NCBI RefSeq assembly: GCF_001544215.1
Contig: NZ_BCQB01000008.1
Location: 1 to 64,000 of the forward strand
Direction of reading: 5' to 3'
DNA from: Enterococcus durans NBRC 100479 = LMG 10746
Lineage (GTDB): Bacteria > Bacillota > Bacilli > Lactobacillales > Enterococcaceae
DNA length: 64,000 nucleotides
Numbering within the stretch: the first letter of the stretch is position 1; the number at the start of each line of letters is the position of its first letter. Of the stretch, positions 42,693 to 54,900 are shown in pieces. The notes below the pieces were generated by a model. That model had not been told where the DNA came from. It was given only the letters and a program-made list of their open reading frames with translations, and ran no database searches. A program made the translations under genes and the position numbers.

Positions 42693-44170
42693 ATGCATAA
42701 AAACAAAACAAACGTTATGATCGTGACCATTGCTATTTTTATTGCGACTTTTATGTCCGCGATCGAAGGCACTATTGTTTCAACGGCGATACCAACCATT
42801 GTTGGTGATTTGCATGGTTTGAACATGATGAGCTGGATTATTTCAATTTACTTATTGACTAGCGCGATGTTAACCCCGATTTATGGTAAGTTAGCTGATC
42901 GAGTTGGTCGCAAACCAATTTTTATTATTGGCTTATCTATTTTTATTATTGGTTCTGCTCTATGTGGGTTAGCACAGAATATAGCGGCCTTAATTATTTT
43001 CCGTGCATTACAAGGGATTGGTGCTGGCGCAATTATGCCGGTTTCCTACACTATCATTGCCGATATTTATCCGCTAGAACGGCGAGCTAAAGTTTTAGGA
43101 TTTAATAGCTCAGCTTGGGGGATTGCTTCAGTGGTAGCACCATTATTAGGTGGTTTCATTGTTGAAAAATTAAGTTGGCACTGGATATTTTTCCTAAATG
43201 TACCAATTGGTTTAGTAACAATCTGGTTAATTTGGCAATTCTTTGATGAAGAGCGTAAAACTAGCCATACACCAATTGATTATTGGGGTAGTATTTGGTT
43301 GATGTTGACACTTTTGACGATTATGTGTGCTATTCAAATTATGGAAAAAGGCATTACGTTATTGTTGGTTAGTCTATTTATTATAGCAGTATTGTGTTTC
43401 TGGCTATTTATTCGTACTGAAAACGAGCGGTCGATCCGATTATTTCATTGGATTTATTTAAAAATAAGACTTTCAATGTCCAAAATATAGTGGCAGCTCT
43501 CGTTAGTGGCTTTCTGATGGGCTTTAATGTCTACATGCCTATGTGGATGCAAGGAATTTTAGGTTTGCCGGCTTCAATGGCTGGTTTCGTACTTACACCA
43601 AGTTCAATAATGTGGGTAATCGCTTCGCTTTTTGCTGGCAGTCTATTGGTTAAATACCAACCACGCTTGATCTTATTTTGGAGTTTGCTAATATTAGTGA
43701 TTGGTAGTTTTATGTTAGCAATTGTACCGGAAACAACTCATTTCATTCAATTCTTAGTGATTGCTGCTTTCATTGGTATTGGCTTCGGTATGGTCATTAC
43801 GACTACCACCGTTGTTTCACAAAATTCTGTCACTAAAGATAAAATTGGTGTAGCTTCCTCTTTTAATACACTTTGTCGAACATTGGGTCAAACGTTAATG
43901 GTTTCAGTTTACGGCATTATCATTAACTTACATTTAGTTAGTGGCGTACAGCAGTACCATGATCGTGGTGTGACTAGTGATATGATGAGCCGCATTGTTA
44001 ATCCGCAGACAGCAGCAGGTATACCGGCTAAACTATTACCTACATTACGGCATATCTTATATAGTGGCTTACATTTAGTCTACTATGTTTCGGTAGCGCT
44101 AATGATAGCCGCATTGTTGATCAATGTTTTAGCCGACCGTAAACATATCAAAAAAGATTCCGCAGTATAA
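42693..44170 (+). pseudogene. DHA2/EmrB-QacA type MFS drug exporter, frameshifted
   Basis: Two overlapping frames together encode one 14-helix MFS transporter of about 492 residues. Part 1 (42693-43490) starts MHKNKTNVMIVTIAIFIATF, with the motif A loop GKLADRVGRKPIF and motif C-like GFIVEKLSWHWIFFLNVPIG. Part 2 (from about 43433 to 44170) continues DPIISLDLFKNKTFNV to the end. The break is a single missing base at about 43432 (CGG TC- GAT CCG). GAGGAG precedes ATG. The exporter is disrupted unless the base is a sequencing error. It is divergent from merR. Confidence 0.85.
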
Positions 44171-44245
44171 ATATCAAGTTAGATCAAGAACATAGCGTTC
44201 TTTAAATACTTGCCAAGTTTGATATATCTAGTTATTGGAAAGCAG

Positions 44246-44294
44246 AAAGGCATTTGAGAAGGTGCAAGTACCTCCTCAAATGCCTTTCAATTTT
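44246..44294 (+). terminator. Terminator of the MFS gene, disrupted at its T-tract
   Basis: AAAGGCATTTGAG pairs with CTCAAATGCCTTT around an inner AGG/CCT stem. The following TCAATTTT is the duplicated target of the ISL3 element, which begins right after it. Confidence 0.8.
44287..44294 (+). repeat. Target-site duplication, left copy
   Basis: TCAATTTT, identical to 45800-45807 on the other side of the IS. Eight bases is the usual ISL3-family duplication length. Confidence 0.9.
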
Positions 44295-44309
44295 GGCTCT
44301 ATACTTTTT

Positions 44310-44341
44310 GATGTTGGTGAACTTCGCCAACATCTTTTTTT
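44310..44341 (+). terminator. Terminator just inside the IS left end
   Basis: GATGTTGG, a 9-base loop, CCAACATC, then seven T. It points toward the transposase and would stop transcription entering from outside, so that transposase is not expressed from neighbouring promoters. Confidence 0.8.
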
Positions 44342-44418
44342 GTATAAAAAAATATAGAAAAGACACCCTGAAATCCTTTAGAATTAATTTGGCTAACAAA
44401 TTCATAGGAGGATTCAAG

Positions 44419-45714
44419 ATATCTCATACTCAGCTTATCAAAGATACCCTAAATATTCTAGACCTAAATATCTATTTCGAGGAAAATTGTTTAACTAAAG
44501 AAAAATATAAAGGGCAAATTTGCTTGATTTACAAAGGAACTCTTCAGTACACGCCAGAAGAGTGTCCCCATTGTCTTTGTGTCGTCCCCTCTAGGATCAT
44601 TCGTTGGGGGACGACAACCGTTCGGTTGTTACTGAATGATGTGTCTGAGTATCGCACTTATCTGGAGTTGAAGAAACAACGATTTAAATGTAAGTCTTGT
44701 CAAAGAACATTCGTAGCGGATACCTCTGTCGCTGAAAAACACTGTTTCATTAGTCAAAAAGTTCGTTGGTCTGTTATTGCTCGCTTAAAAGAGAATACTT
44801 CCATGACGGAAATCGCTCGTCAGAAAAATATCTCCACTTCTTCGGTCTATCGTGTTATGAAGCGATTCTACCGCCCATTGAATCCTTTCAAACAGACTTT
44901 GCCAAAGGTCTTATGCTTTGATGAATTCAAATCGGTTCGAAGTGTTGCCAGTGCAATGAGTTTTATCATGATGGACGGACAAAGCCATGCATTATTGGAT
45001 ATTGTCGAAAATCGACGCTTGCCTTATTTAGAACGCTATTTTTCTCGGTTTTCATTAGCGACTCGTGAAGCCGTTCAATGGATTGTTATTGATATGTATG
45101 CGCCTTATGTTTCATTGGTGAAAAAGCTTTTCCCGAATGCTCAGTTGATCATCGACCGTTTCCACATCGTCCAACATATTGGCAGAACCTTCTTGAATCA
45201 CCGAGTGAAAGAAACACCTACACTACTTAAAGGAACTTCCCACTCTCAACGAGGACTAGGGAAAAAATTGAAACGTTATTGGAAACTTCTACAAAAAGAA
45301 GAAGCAAAGTTAAACTACGAAAAACGGATTTGGCGTGCCAGTTTTAAAGATTATTTGACTGAAAGTGAAATTGTCGATCGACTGTTAGCTGCTTGTCCCA
45401 ACCTGCGCCAAGGCTATCAGTTATACCAAGACGTTCTTTATGCGGTAAAGAAAAGAGATCAGTCACTATTTGAGGATTGTTTAACTAGAGACATTAGCGG
45501 TCTGCCTGAAACCTATACAACCACTTTACGAACGTTTAAAAAGTTTCTGCCACAGATTCAAAATGCGCTTCACTACAGCTATTCAAACGGACCTTTGGAA
45601 TGTTTAAACAACCACATCAAAGTATTAAAACGCAATGCGTACGGCTTTCGCAGCTTTTACAATTTCAAACTACGGATCATGATTCGTCATGGCAAAACAT
45701 TTTTAACCAAATAA
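44419..45714 (+). CDS. ISL3 family transposase
   Basis: About 431 residues. A zinc-finger-like N-terminus (PEECPHCLCV ... FKCKSCQRTFVAD), then a helix-turn-helix, then the DDE core: Asp in VLCFDEFKSVRS, Asp in WIVIDMYAPY, and Glu in NGPLECLNNHIKVLKRNAYGF. The frame formally opens at ATG 44254, which lies outside the IS. AGGAGG at 44407-44412 points to the codon at 44419, which is ATA rather than ATG. A TTG at 44389 is the only other start in the element. Expression may therefore be weak. Confidence 0.88.
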   Translation: MSHTQLIKDTLNILDLNIYFEENCLTKEKYKGQICLIYKGTLQYTPEECPHCLCVVPSRIIRWGTTTVRLLLNDVSEYRTYLELKKQRFKCKSCQRTFVADTSVAEKHCFISQKVRWSVIARLKENTSMTEIARQKNISTSSVYRVMKRFYRPLNPFKQTLPKVLCFDEFKSVRSVASAMSFIMMDGQSHALLDIVENRRLPYLERYFSRFSLATREAVQWIVIDMYAPYVSLVKKLFPNAQLIIDRFHIVQHIGRTFLNHRVKETPTLLKGTSHSQRGLGKKLKRYWKLLQKEEAKLNYEKRIWRASFKDYLTESEIVDRLLAACPNLRQGYQLYQDVLYAVKKRDQSLFEDCLTRDISGLPETYTTTLRTFKKFLPQIQNALHYSYSNGPLECLNNHIKVLKRNAYGFRSFYNFKLRIMIRHGKTFLTK

Positions 45715-45750
45715 ACAGAACAGAAAGAGAGTTTCTTCTTTCTGTTCTGT
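45715..45750 (+). terminator. Hairpin after the transposase
   Basis: ACAGAACAGAAAG pairs perfectly with CTTTCTGTTCTGT over a 10-base loop. There is no clear T-tract, so it is a weak terminator or a read-out block. Confidence 0.55.
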
Positions 45751-45799
45751 CCAAATTATTCTAAGATTTCTCTTTACCAACATCATTTGACAAAGAGCC

Positions 45800-45807
45800 T
45801 CAATTTT
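45800..45807 (+). repeat. Target-site duplication, right copy
   Basis: TCAATTTT, identical to 44287-44294. Confidence 0.9.
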
Positions 45808-45949
45808 TATGCCTCACTGGAAACTTTCCGTACCCCCGTATAACAGGTAGTTTTCAAAACGTACAAAAAATCCGAGATTGATGTTTAGTCCCTCTGTCCT
45901 AGATTTTTTTTTATAAAACTCATCGTTTCTCATTGACAAATAACAAAAA

Positions 45950-45992
45950 ACAATTGGAACAATAGCTTTTACAAGCAATCATTCCAATTGTT
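45950..45992 (-). terminator. Terminator of the lysR-carbonic anhydrase unit
   Basis: CAATTGGAA and TTCCAATTG arms with a loop near 45965-45980; six T follow on the minus strand. Confidence 0.75.
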
Positions 45993-45993
45993 T

Positions 45994-46902
45994 CTAATGA
46001 TGTTCTCCCTGTTTGATTAGCTGTGTGAGATGGTGGATGAACCGTTGAGCGATTTTACTTAATGGTCGTTTCACGGAGTAAATGATCACCAACTCATTTT
46101 CTTGACTATCTGCTAGGGGAATCAATCGAAGGTATTCTTTCATCTCGCCGATCACGATTCCAGAACCAGAAGCATAAGCATCTGTTTCCAGAACGATATT
46201 CATCAATGTACCACGATCACTCGTATAGATCACCGTTTCTTGGTCAGGAATCTCGATCAAATCCTCATAAAAATAAGGAAAATTACTGCCATCTTGAGTA
46301 AATCTCACTTGGGGATATGGAAATAGCTTCTCTTTGGCTATCTCCTTTTTTTGGCTCAATGGATGTTCTTGACGTAAAAAGATATGTGTCTTGAAAGTCC
46401 CTAAAGCCTGTGTCACCAATTCTCCTTGTTCCAAGTATCTTTTGATCCCTGAACGATTGTGTTCATTCATATAAAGGATGCCGATTTCACTATGTTGCTC
46501 TTTGACTTCTTCTATCACTTTTGCAGTAGTCGTTTCAATGATCCGAAATTGTTTGATTTCTTGTTTGAATGAAGTAATCAGCTTTGCTGTCAAAGGACCT
46601 AAAAAATCATAGTGTTGTGAGGCAATAGAAAAACTGTCCCGCTTTTCATTCGCAAGATAATACCCTTCTAACGATTCCAGTTGCACTAAGATTCGTTCTG
46701 CTCGTTTTAAAAACTCTTGGCCTTCTTCGGTTAAAAAGGCGCCTCGATTGGTTCGGGTAAAAAGAGTGATCCCAAGCTCTGTTTCAAGTTCCTTGATGCC
46801 TGCCGACAAACTAGGTTGTGCAACATATAGTTTTTTAGCCGCTTCTCTAAAACTTCCATTGTTTGCCACAGCAACCACATATTTCAATTGTTGAAAATTC
46901 AC
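45994..46902 (-). CDS. LysR family transcriptional regulator
   Basis: 302 residues: an N-terminal winged helix (MNFQQLKYVVAVANNGSFREAAKKLYVAQPSLSAGIKELETELGITLFTRTNRGAFLT) and a two-lobed periplasmic-binding-like effector domain. It resembles CysB/CynR-like regulators of small-molecule metabolism. It overlaps the carbonic anhydrase gene by 4 bases (ATGA), so the two are co-transcribed, which is unusual because LysR genes are generally divergent from their targets. Confidence 0.9.
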   Translation of the reverse strand: MNFQQLKYVVAVANNGSFREAAKKLYVAQPSLSAGIKELETELGITLFTRTNRGAFLTEEGQEFLKRAERILVQLESLEGYYLANEKRDSFSIASQHYDFLGPLTAKLITSFKQEIKQFRIIETTTAKVIEEVKEQHSEIGILYMNEHNRSGIKRYLEQGELVTQALGTFKTHIFLRQEHPLSQKKEIAKEKLFPYPQVRFTQDGSNFPYFYEDLIEIPDQETVIYTSDRGTLMNIVLETDAYASGSGIVIGEMKEYLRLIPLADSQENELVIIYSVKRPLSKIAQRFIHHLTQLIKQGEHH

Positions 46903-47603
46903 TGATTTGCCTCCGTGTAATAGTTGATTTCTCGGTTTTTCAGCGGTTGGATCGGTCGATTATTTGGTTGTGCATATTGCCCTTTAAAAGGAATCAAAAA
47001 GTCCTTATTCAATTTTTGGATCTGGTCCATTACAAACCACTGTATAGGACCGCTAGTCGGCGGTGTGGTTAACGACCCGACATAATGATAATGGCTCTTT
47101 TGCTCTGGGAATAAGACGATTGGATTCGTCCAATGTTCGTGTTTCTCCACGTCCCAAGAATCACCATTCTCGCGATCATATAACCAACCTTCTCCAGTTG
47201 CTAAATGATACATGACTCCTACGACCAAATTTTCTTTTTTGGCATTCATGTGCACAAAGTGGAACTCAATATCTTCCTGTTTTCCATTGATCAAATGCTC
47301 AGAAGGCATATGGAAGTGGATATCAGTCAAATAAAATTTTTGATCTTTAAATTCAATGTAACTAAATTGATCGTAAGGAACTAAATGAATCGTATTTTTG
47401 AATTCTTTGTCCGTGAATCGTTGCCTTTCATAGTGGAAAGATAATGTTTCACTTGACTCGCCTGTTTCCTCACATGTAGTTAATTGAATAGGTGACTGCA
47501 AAGAAAAAGCTGCTCCTTTGGCAAACCAATCACATAACTCAGCCCAGTGTTCAGGTCCTCTATCTCCCGAGTATCCCCATTCAACATCCATATTTTTCTT
47601 CAA
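46899..47603 (-). CDS. Alpha-class carbonic anhydrase
   Basis: About 234 residues: WGYSGDRGPEHWAEL and SPIQLTT near the start, and zinc ligands in LTDIHFHMPSEHLING (two His) and IEFHFVHMN (third His), then GSLTTPPTSGPIQWFV. It interconverts CO2 and bicarbonate. Most bacterial alpha forms are exported; this one has no signal peptide. The frame opens at 47609 (ATG only 1 base from GGAGG), so TTG at 47603, 7 bases after GGAGG, is the probable start. It is followed by an overlapping lysR. Bicarbonate supply fits the carbamoyl-phosphate genes further along. Confidence 0.9.
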   Translation of the reverse strand: MKKNMDVEWGYSGDRGPEHWAELCDWFAKGAAFSLQSPIQLTTCEETGESSETLSFHYERQRFTDKEFKNTIHLVPYDQFSYIEFKDQKFYLTDIHFHMPSEHLINGKQEDIEFHFVHMNAKKENLVVGVMYHLATGEGWLYDRENGDSWDVEKHEHWTNPIVLFPEQKSHYHYVGSLTTPPTSGPIQWFVMDQIQKLNKDFLIPFKGQYAQPNNRPIQPLKNREINYYTEANQ

Positions 47604-47633
47604 ATCCATACCTCCAGAACTTTCTTTTTCGTT

Positions 47634-48275
47634 TTATTTGTTGGTTTTCTTGACAATAGTCGAAACTGTTGCTAAAAAATCTTCTTTTCCATAGAATTCT
47701 TGGTTCAGTAATTCTGGGAAGATCTCATTGAAGAAATACTTTACAGAAGGACGATGCTCGAATGACTTGATCGTCGTGACCGCTTCGATAAACATTTCTT
47801 TATAGACTTTTTCTGGATTGTTTTTGATGATTTCTTCAAAAGATTCATACAATAAATCGACTTTATCAGAAATTGCTAGTAACTCTCCCTCAACCGTGTT
47901 ATCTTTTCCTTCAAAAAGACGTTTACGATACGTTTCCTGAAATTCTTCTGGAATTTCCTGATTAATAAACTCGTCCGTCATTTTCTCTTCTACCGTTTGC
48001 AACATCCCCCGCAACTCTTTACTTGCATATTTTACTGGAGTTTTGATGTCACCAATGAAGCGCTCGGTATAATCATGGTTCAGTGCCTTTTCATAGAGCA
48101 GTTTCCAGTCGATCTTTTGACCATTTACTTCTTCGATATCCCCTAAAACTTGAGCAATCGAAGCCACTCGATACGAGTGTGCCGCTACCGTATGCTCGGT
48201 GAATTTAAAGAAACCAGGAGCCCGAGTGATTTTTTCTAAGTTGTTCAATCCCAAAATAAATTCATTCAATCCCAT
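47634..48275 (-). CDS. HD-domain hydrolase (YfbR-like)
   Basis: 213 residues with the HD metal-binding pattern: His in TEHTVAAHSYRVASIAQVL, HD in EKALNHDYTERFIGDI, and a later Asp in LLAISDKVDLLYESFEEI. YfbR-like proteins act as 5'-deoxynucleotidases. It lies 24 bases upstream of the carbonic anhydrase frame on the same strand. Confidence 0.83.
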   Translation of the reverse strand: MGLNEFILGLNNLEKITRAPGFFKFTEHTVAAHSYRVASIAQVLGDIEEVNGQKIDWKLLYEKALNHDYTERFIGDIKTPVKYASKELRGMLQTVEEKMTDEFINQEIPEEFQETYRKRLFEGKDNTVEGELLAISDKVDLLYESFEEIIKNNPEKVYKEMFIEAVTTIKSFEHRPSVKYFFNEIFPELLNQEFYGKEDFLATVSTIVKKTNK

Positions 48276-48489
48276 AAATAGACCTCCCTTAATGGAATAC
48301 TTTTTCCGATAATCCTACCATTAAATAACTAAAATTTGCAAATAACACGTTTTATTTTCATTGATTTTTTTATAATTTTAACAAAATCATCCCCAATTTA
48401 TATAAAAAAATAGAAACCAGAAGAAAGCATTCTAGTCTCTACCACTCGTATATCGTATTTTCAAATAACACTACTCAAAAACAGTTGAT

Positions 48490-48591
48490 GACTTGAAAAC
48501 ATTCAAAACAACATAGCTCTAAAACAGGCGATGAAATATTTGAAGTAATGATGAAGTTTTGGAAGCATTCAAAACAACATAGCTCTAAAAC
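48490..48591 (-). CRISPR. Minimal type II-A CRISPR array: two repeats, one spacer
   Basis: On the minus strand, repeat 1 (48591-48556, 36 bp) begins GTTTTAGAGCTATGTTGTTT and ends TTGAATGCTTCCAAAAC, the type II-A repeat of enterococci and streptococci. A 30-bp spacer (48555-48526) follows, then repeat 2 (48525-48490) with four differences, all in its last ten bases, as in the degenerate terminal repeat of an array. The leader ends with CTACGAG, the type II-A leader-anchoring sequence, directly against repeat 1. No cas1, cas2, csn2 or cas9 lies in the window. The array follows pyrE on the same strand. Confidence 0.88.
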
Positions 48592-48698
48592 CTCGTAGAA
48601 AAAATTTTTTCTACGTGATTTATCACTGAGCTACTCGTCCATAGCAAAACTTTCGTCTTGAATACTTCTTTATTTGTTGTTTATTCAACACTAGTATA
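48592..48698 (-). promoter_or_regulatory. CRISPR leader with promoter
   Basis: About 100 bp between pyrE and repeat 1. An extended -10 (TGGTATACT, TATACT at 48698-48693) gives a start about 95 bases before the array. The leader ends with a perfect 22-bp palindrome (48594-48615) that overlaps the CTACGAG motif (48598-48592). Confidence 0.6.
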
Positions 48699-48744
48699 CC
48701 ATTTTATTTCTGATGCTAAAATATTTTTTACAGATGTTAAGCAA

Positions 48745-49380
48745 TCAGTTTTTCTTCCAGTTTTCAGGATCTTGTTTCCATTCCTTCAATAGGTTTAATT
48801 CTGTTTCATCAATGTATTTTTCTTCAAGTGCTGCTTCAATCAGCACGGAATAATTCGTAAGGGTCAATAATGGCATTTCCGCATTAGCAAAGTTTGCTTT
48901 TCCTTTTGGTAATTCATACGTGAAGATAGCAGCCACACCTAAAACATTCGCCCCTTCACGTTTAGCAGCTTCTGCTGCTTCTAGTACACTTCCGCCAGTG
49001 GAAATCAGATCTTCGATTACGACCATTTTTTGCCCTTCAAAAATACGTCCTTCGATTTGGTTTCCTTTACCATGATCTTTCGCTTTACTTCTGATATAAA
49101 CCATCGGCAAATCTAAAATTTCAGCTACCCATGCTGCATATGGGATGCCTGCAGTAGCTGTTCCTGCAATGACTTCAACATCTGGATATGCTTCTTTGAT
49201 TTTGTCTGCTAACCCTTGTGCAATTTCTTTTCTAACTTTTGGATAGCTCATCGTGATTCGATTGTCACAGTAAATTGGACTTTTGATGCCACTTGCCCAA
49301 GTAAAAGGTTCACTAGGGCTCAAAAAAACAGCTTCGATTTCTAATAGATCTTTTGCGATCGTGGTTTCAATTGACTTCAT
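48745..49380 (-). CDS. pyrE: Orotate phosphoribosyltransferase
   Basis: 211 residues from ATG at 49380, one base after the pyrF stop, with GGAG 8 bases upstream (the open frame to 49482 overlaps pyrF). Motifs are [50 protein letters not shown] (catalytic Lys/His loop), and the PRPP loop [16 protein letters not shown]. It converts orotate to OMP. It is the last gene of the pyr operon; no strong terminator follows before the CRISPR leader. Confidence 0.96.
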   Translation of the reverse strand: MKSIETTIAKDLLEIEAVFLSPSEPFTWASGIKSPIYCDNRITMSYPKVRKEIAQGLADKIKEAYPDVEVIAGTATAGIPYAAWVAEILDLPMVYIRSKAKDHGKGNQIEGRIFEGQKMVVIEDLISTGGSVLEAAEAAKREGANVLGVAAIFTYELPKGKANFANAEMPLLTLTNYSVLIEAALEEKYIDETELNLLKEWKQDPENWKKN

Positions 49381-49381
49381 A

Positions 49382-51794
<2,413 letters not shown>

Positions 51795-51839
51795 ATCTAC
51801 TCTCCTCATTTGAGACGTTCCAGTGTGTGTCCTGCCTAA

Positions 51840-51874
51840 GTATCAACTAAGAAGAGACTCTTCTCAATTGATAC
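51840..51874 (-). promoter_or_regulatory. Intercistronic hairpin between carB and pyrK
   Basis: GTATCAA/TTGATAC outer arms enclose a perfect inner 7-bp stem, AGAAGAG/CTCTTCT. No T-tract, so it is more likely a processing or mRNA-stability element than a terminator. Confidence 0.5.
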
Positions 51875-51916
51875 CTTTGTACATGACTATTCACATTTTC
51901 ATTATCTCGTTTCTTT

Positions 51917-54900
51917 TTAGATCGCTTTTGTTGAAAATGCTCGTGATTCCATTACTCGAATGATTGCATCTGCAGTATCTAATGAAGTAAATAACGGAGT
52001 TCCATGTTCAACAGCCTCTCGGCGAATGATAAAGCCATCTTTCGAAGCATTTCCTCTGTCTTTGTCAATGGTATTGACTACGACTTGCGCTTTTCCTTCA
52101 CGGATCAAATCGACAACATTTTTTTCATGGACATGCTCAGAAATTTTGGCAACCTTCGTAACGATCAACCCATGTGATTCGAAAAAGGCAGCTGTATTTT
52201 TCGTTGCTAACAAGCTGTAGCCGATTTCTGAAAAGCGTTTGGCTAATTCTAATGCTTCTTCTTTGGTTTCATCCGCAATCGTGAACAAAACGGAGCCATA
52301 ATCTGGTAACCGAAGTCCTGATGCCTCAAAAGCTTTATACAATGCCTTATCGAGATTTTGGTCTGATCCCATGACTTCCCCAGTCGATTTCATTTCAGGC
52401 CCTAAATACGTATCTACTTTATGAAGTTTAGTGAATGAAAAGACTGGTGCTTTTACGTGGACATTCTCAGTTTCAGGATACAATCCAGTTTCAAAGCCTA
52501 AGTCTTTTAGTTTCTGCCCTAAGATTGCTTTTGTTGCGATCTGTGCCATCGGAATACCTGTAACTTTACTTAAAAATGGTACAGTACGACTTGCACGAGG
52601 ATTCACTTCGATCACATAGACTTTATTATCATGGATGACAAATTGGATATTCATCATACCAATGCAGTTCAACCCTCGCGCTAGGCGGATCGTATAGTCT
52701 TCGATCGTCTTCTGGATTTCAATGGATAGTGCTTGTGGCGGATAAACAGCCATCGAGTCACCTGAATGGACGCCTGCACGTTCGATATGTTCCATGATTC
52801 CTGGGATCAGTACTGTTTCTCCATCACAGATGGCATCTACTTCACATTCACTACCAAGCAAATAACGATCGATCAGTACAGGATGTTCTGGGGAAGCTTT
52901 GACTGCATGTTCCATGTAGTCTTCAAGATCGTGTTGATTTTCAACGATTTCCATTGCACGTCCGCCTAAAACATAGCTGGGTCTGACTAATACTGGGTAA
53001 CCGATAGTTGAAGCAATTGCAACAGCTTCTGCTTTACTTGTCGCTGTATCTCCTAACGGTTGTGGAACATCCAGTTGCTTCAATGCCTGTTCGAAAAGAT
53101 CACGGTTTTCTGCACGATCCAAATCTTCGATCGTTGTCCCTAAAATTTTCACACCAGCTTTAACAAGCGGCTCTGCTAAGTTGATCGCAGTCTGACCACC
53201 GAATTGGACGATCACACCCATCGGCTGTTCAAGATCAATAACGTTCATGACGTCTTCAAAAGTCAATGGTTCAAAGTACAATTTGTCAGAGATAGAAAAA
53301 TCAGTCGATACGGTCTCTGGATTACTGTTCATGATGATTGCTTCATATCCAGCTTGTTGGATTGCTTTGACAGAATGGACAGTCGCATAATCAAACTCCA
53401 CTCCTTGGCCAATTCTGATTGGTCCTGACCCTAAAACTAGGACTGATTCTTTCTCGGAGCGGATACTCTCGTTTTCATATTCATATGTGCTATAGAAATA
53501 AGGCGTTTGTGACTCAAATTCAGCGGCACAAGTATCCACCATTTTATAAACGGGCAGGATATTTTGCTCAGTTCGCATTTGTCTGATCTCTTTTGCGGTA
53601 GTTTTCCACAAATCCGCGATCTTTTGATCCGTAAATCCATTTTGTTTCACAAACGTTAGTAGCTCATGATCATTCGGTTGTGCTGCTAGTTGGTTTTCTA
53701 ATTCGACGATGTGAAGGAGTTTATCTAAAAAGAATAAATCGATTTTTGTTAATTCCGCAATTTCTTCGATCGGGAAACCTCGACGGATTGCTTCTGCTAC
53801 GTAGAAGAGGCGATCATCTTGTGCTCTGACCATTTTTTTGATCAATAGATCATCTTCGACATCCTTTAACTCTGGCAATTCAATATGATAAGTCCCGATT
53901 TCTAGAGAACGAACAGCTTTCAAAAGGGATTCCTCGATGTTTCTCCCGATTGCCATTACTTCACCAGTTGCCTTCATCTGGGTCCCTAACACTCGTTCAC
54001 CATTTTCAAACTTATCGAAAGGCCAACGTGGGATTTTTGCTACAACATAGTCGAGTGCAGGTTCAAATTCAGCATAGGTCGTACCTGTTACCGGATTTTT
54101 CATCTCATCAAGCGTCAGCCCTAAAGCAATTTTAGCTGCCAATTTTGCAATCGGATAGCCGGTTGCTTTACTTGCTAATGCAGAAGACCGTGAAACACGA
54201 GGATTCACTTCAATCACATAGTAGTTGAAACTGTTTGGATCTAAAGCTAACTGCACATTACAGCCACCTTCGATTTTCAACGCTCGGATAATTGAAAGCG
54301 AAGCATCACGCAACATTTGGTATTCATGATCAGATAATGTTTGGCTTGGTGCAAAAACGATCGAATCGCCTGTATGGATACCAACAGGATCAAAGTTCTC
54401 CATGTTACAAACAACGATTGCATTATCAGCTGAATCTCGCATTACTTCATACTCGATTTCTTTGAATCCAGCGATACTCCGTTCGATCAAACATTGTGTC
54501 ACAGGGGATAAACTCAGGCCGTTTTCAGCGATTACACGTAGCTCTTCTTCATTTTCGCACATGCCACCGCCCGTTCCACCTAATGTGAAGGCAGGGCGGA
54601 CGATGATTGGGTAGCCGATTTTATTGGCAAAATCAACAGCTTCTTCTACTGTTGTCACGATTTCAGATTCGGGGATTGGTTGATTCAATTCTTCCATCAA
54701 CTGTTTGAATAAATCTCGATCTTCCGCCTGATCGATCGCGGATAATTTTGTACCTAAAAGTTCAATATCTAACTCATCTAAAATACCAGATTCAGCTAGT
54801 TCCATTGCCATATTCAAGCCTGTTTGGCCTCCTAATGTCGGCAACAATGCATCAGGGCGTTCTTTTCTTAAGATTCTCGACACGAATTCTAAAGTGATCG

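Larger units (their letters stand above)
44295..45799 (+). mobile_element. Complete ISL3-family insertion sequence (1505 bp)
   Basis: The left end is GGCTCTATACTTTTTGATGT and the right end, reverse-complemented, GGCTCTTTGTCAAATGATGT; the 24-bp ends agree at 17 positions. Perfect 8-bp duplications flank it, and one transposase fills it. The element is recently inserted by this evidence. It sits immediately downstream of the MFS terminator stem. Confidence 0.93.

Noticed and set aside
45808-45949. Further gene or terminator between the IS and lysR
   Set aside because: Only a weak AAAAATC/GATTTTT pairing near a T-run is present; nothing else could be supported.
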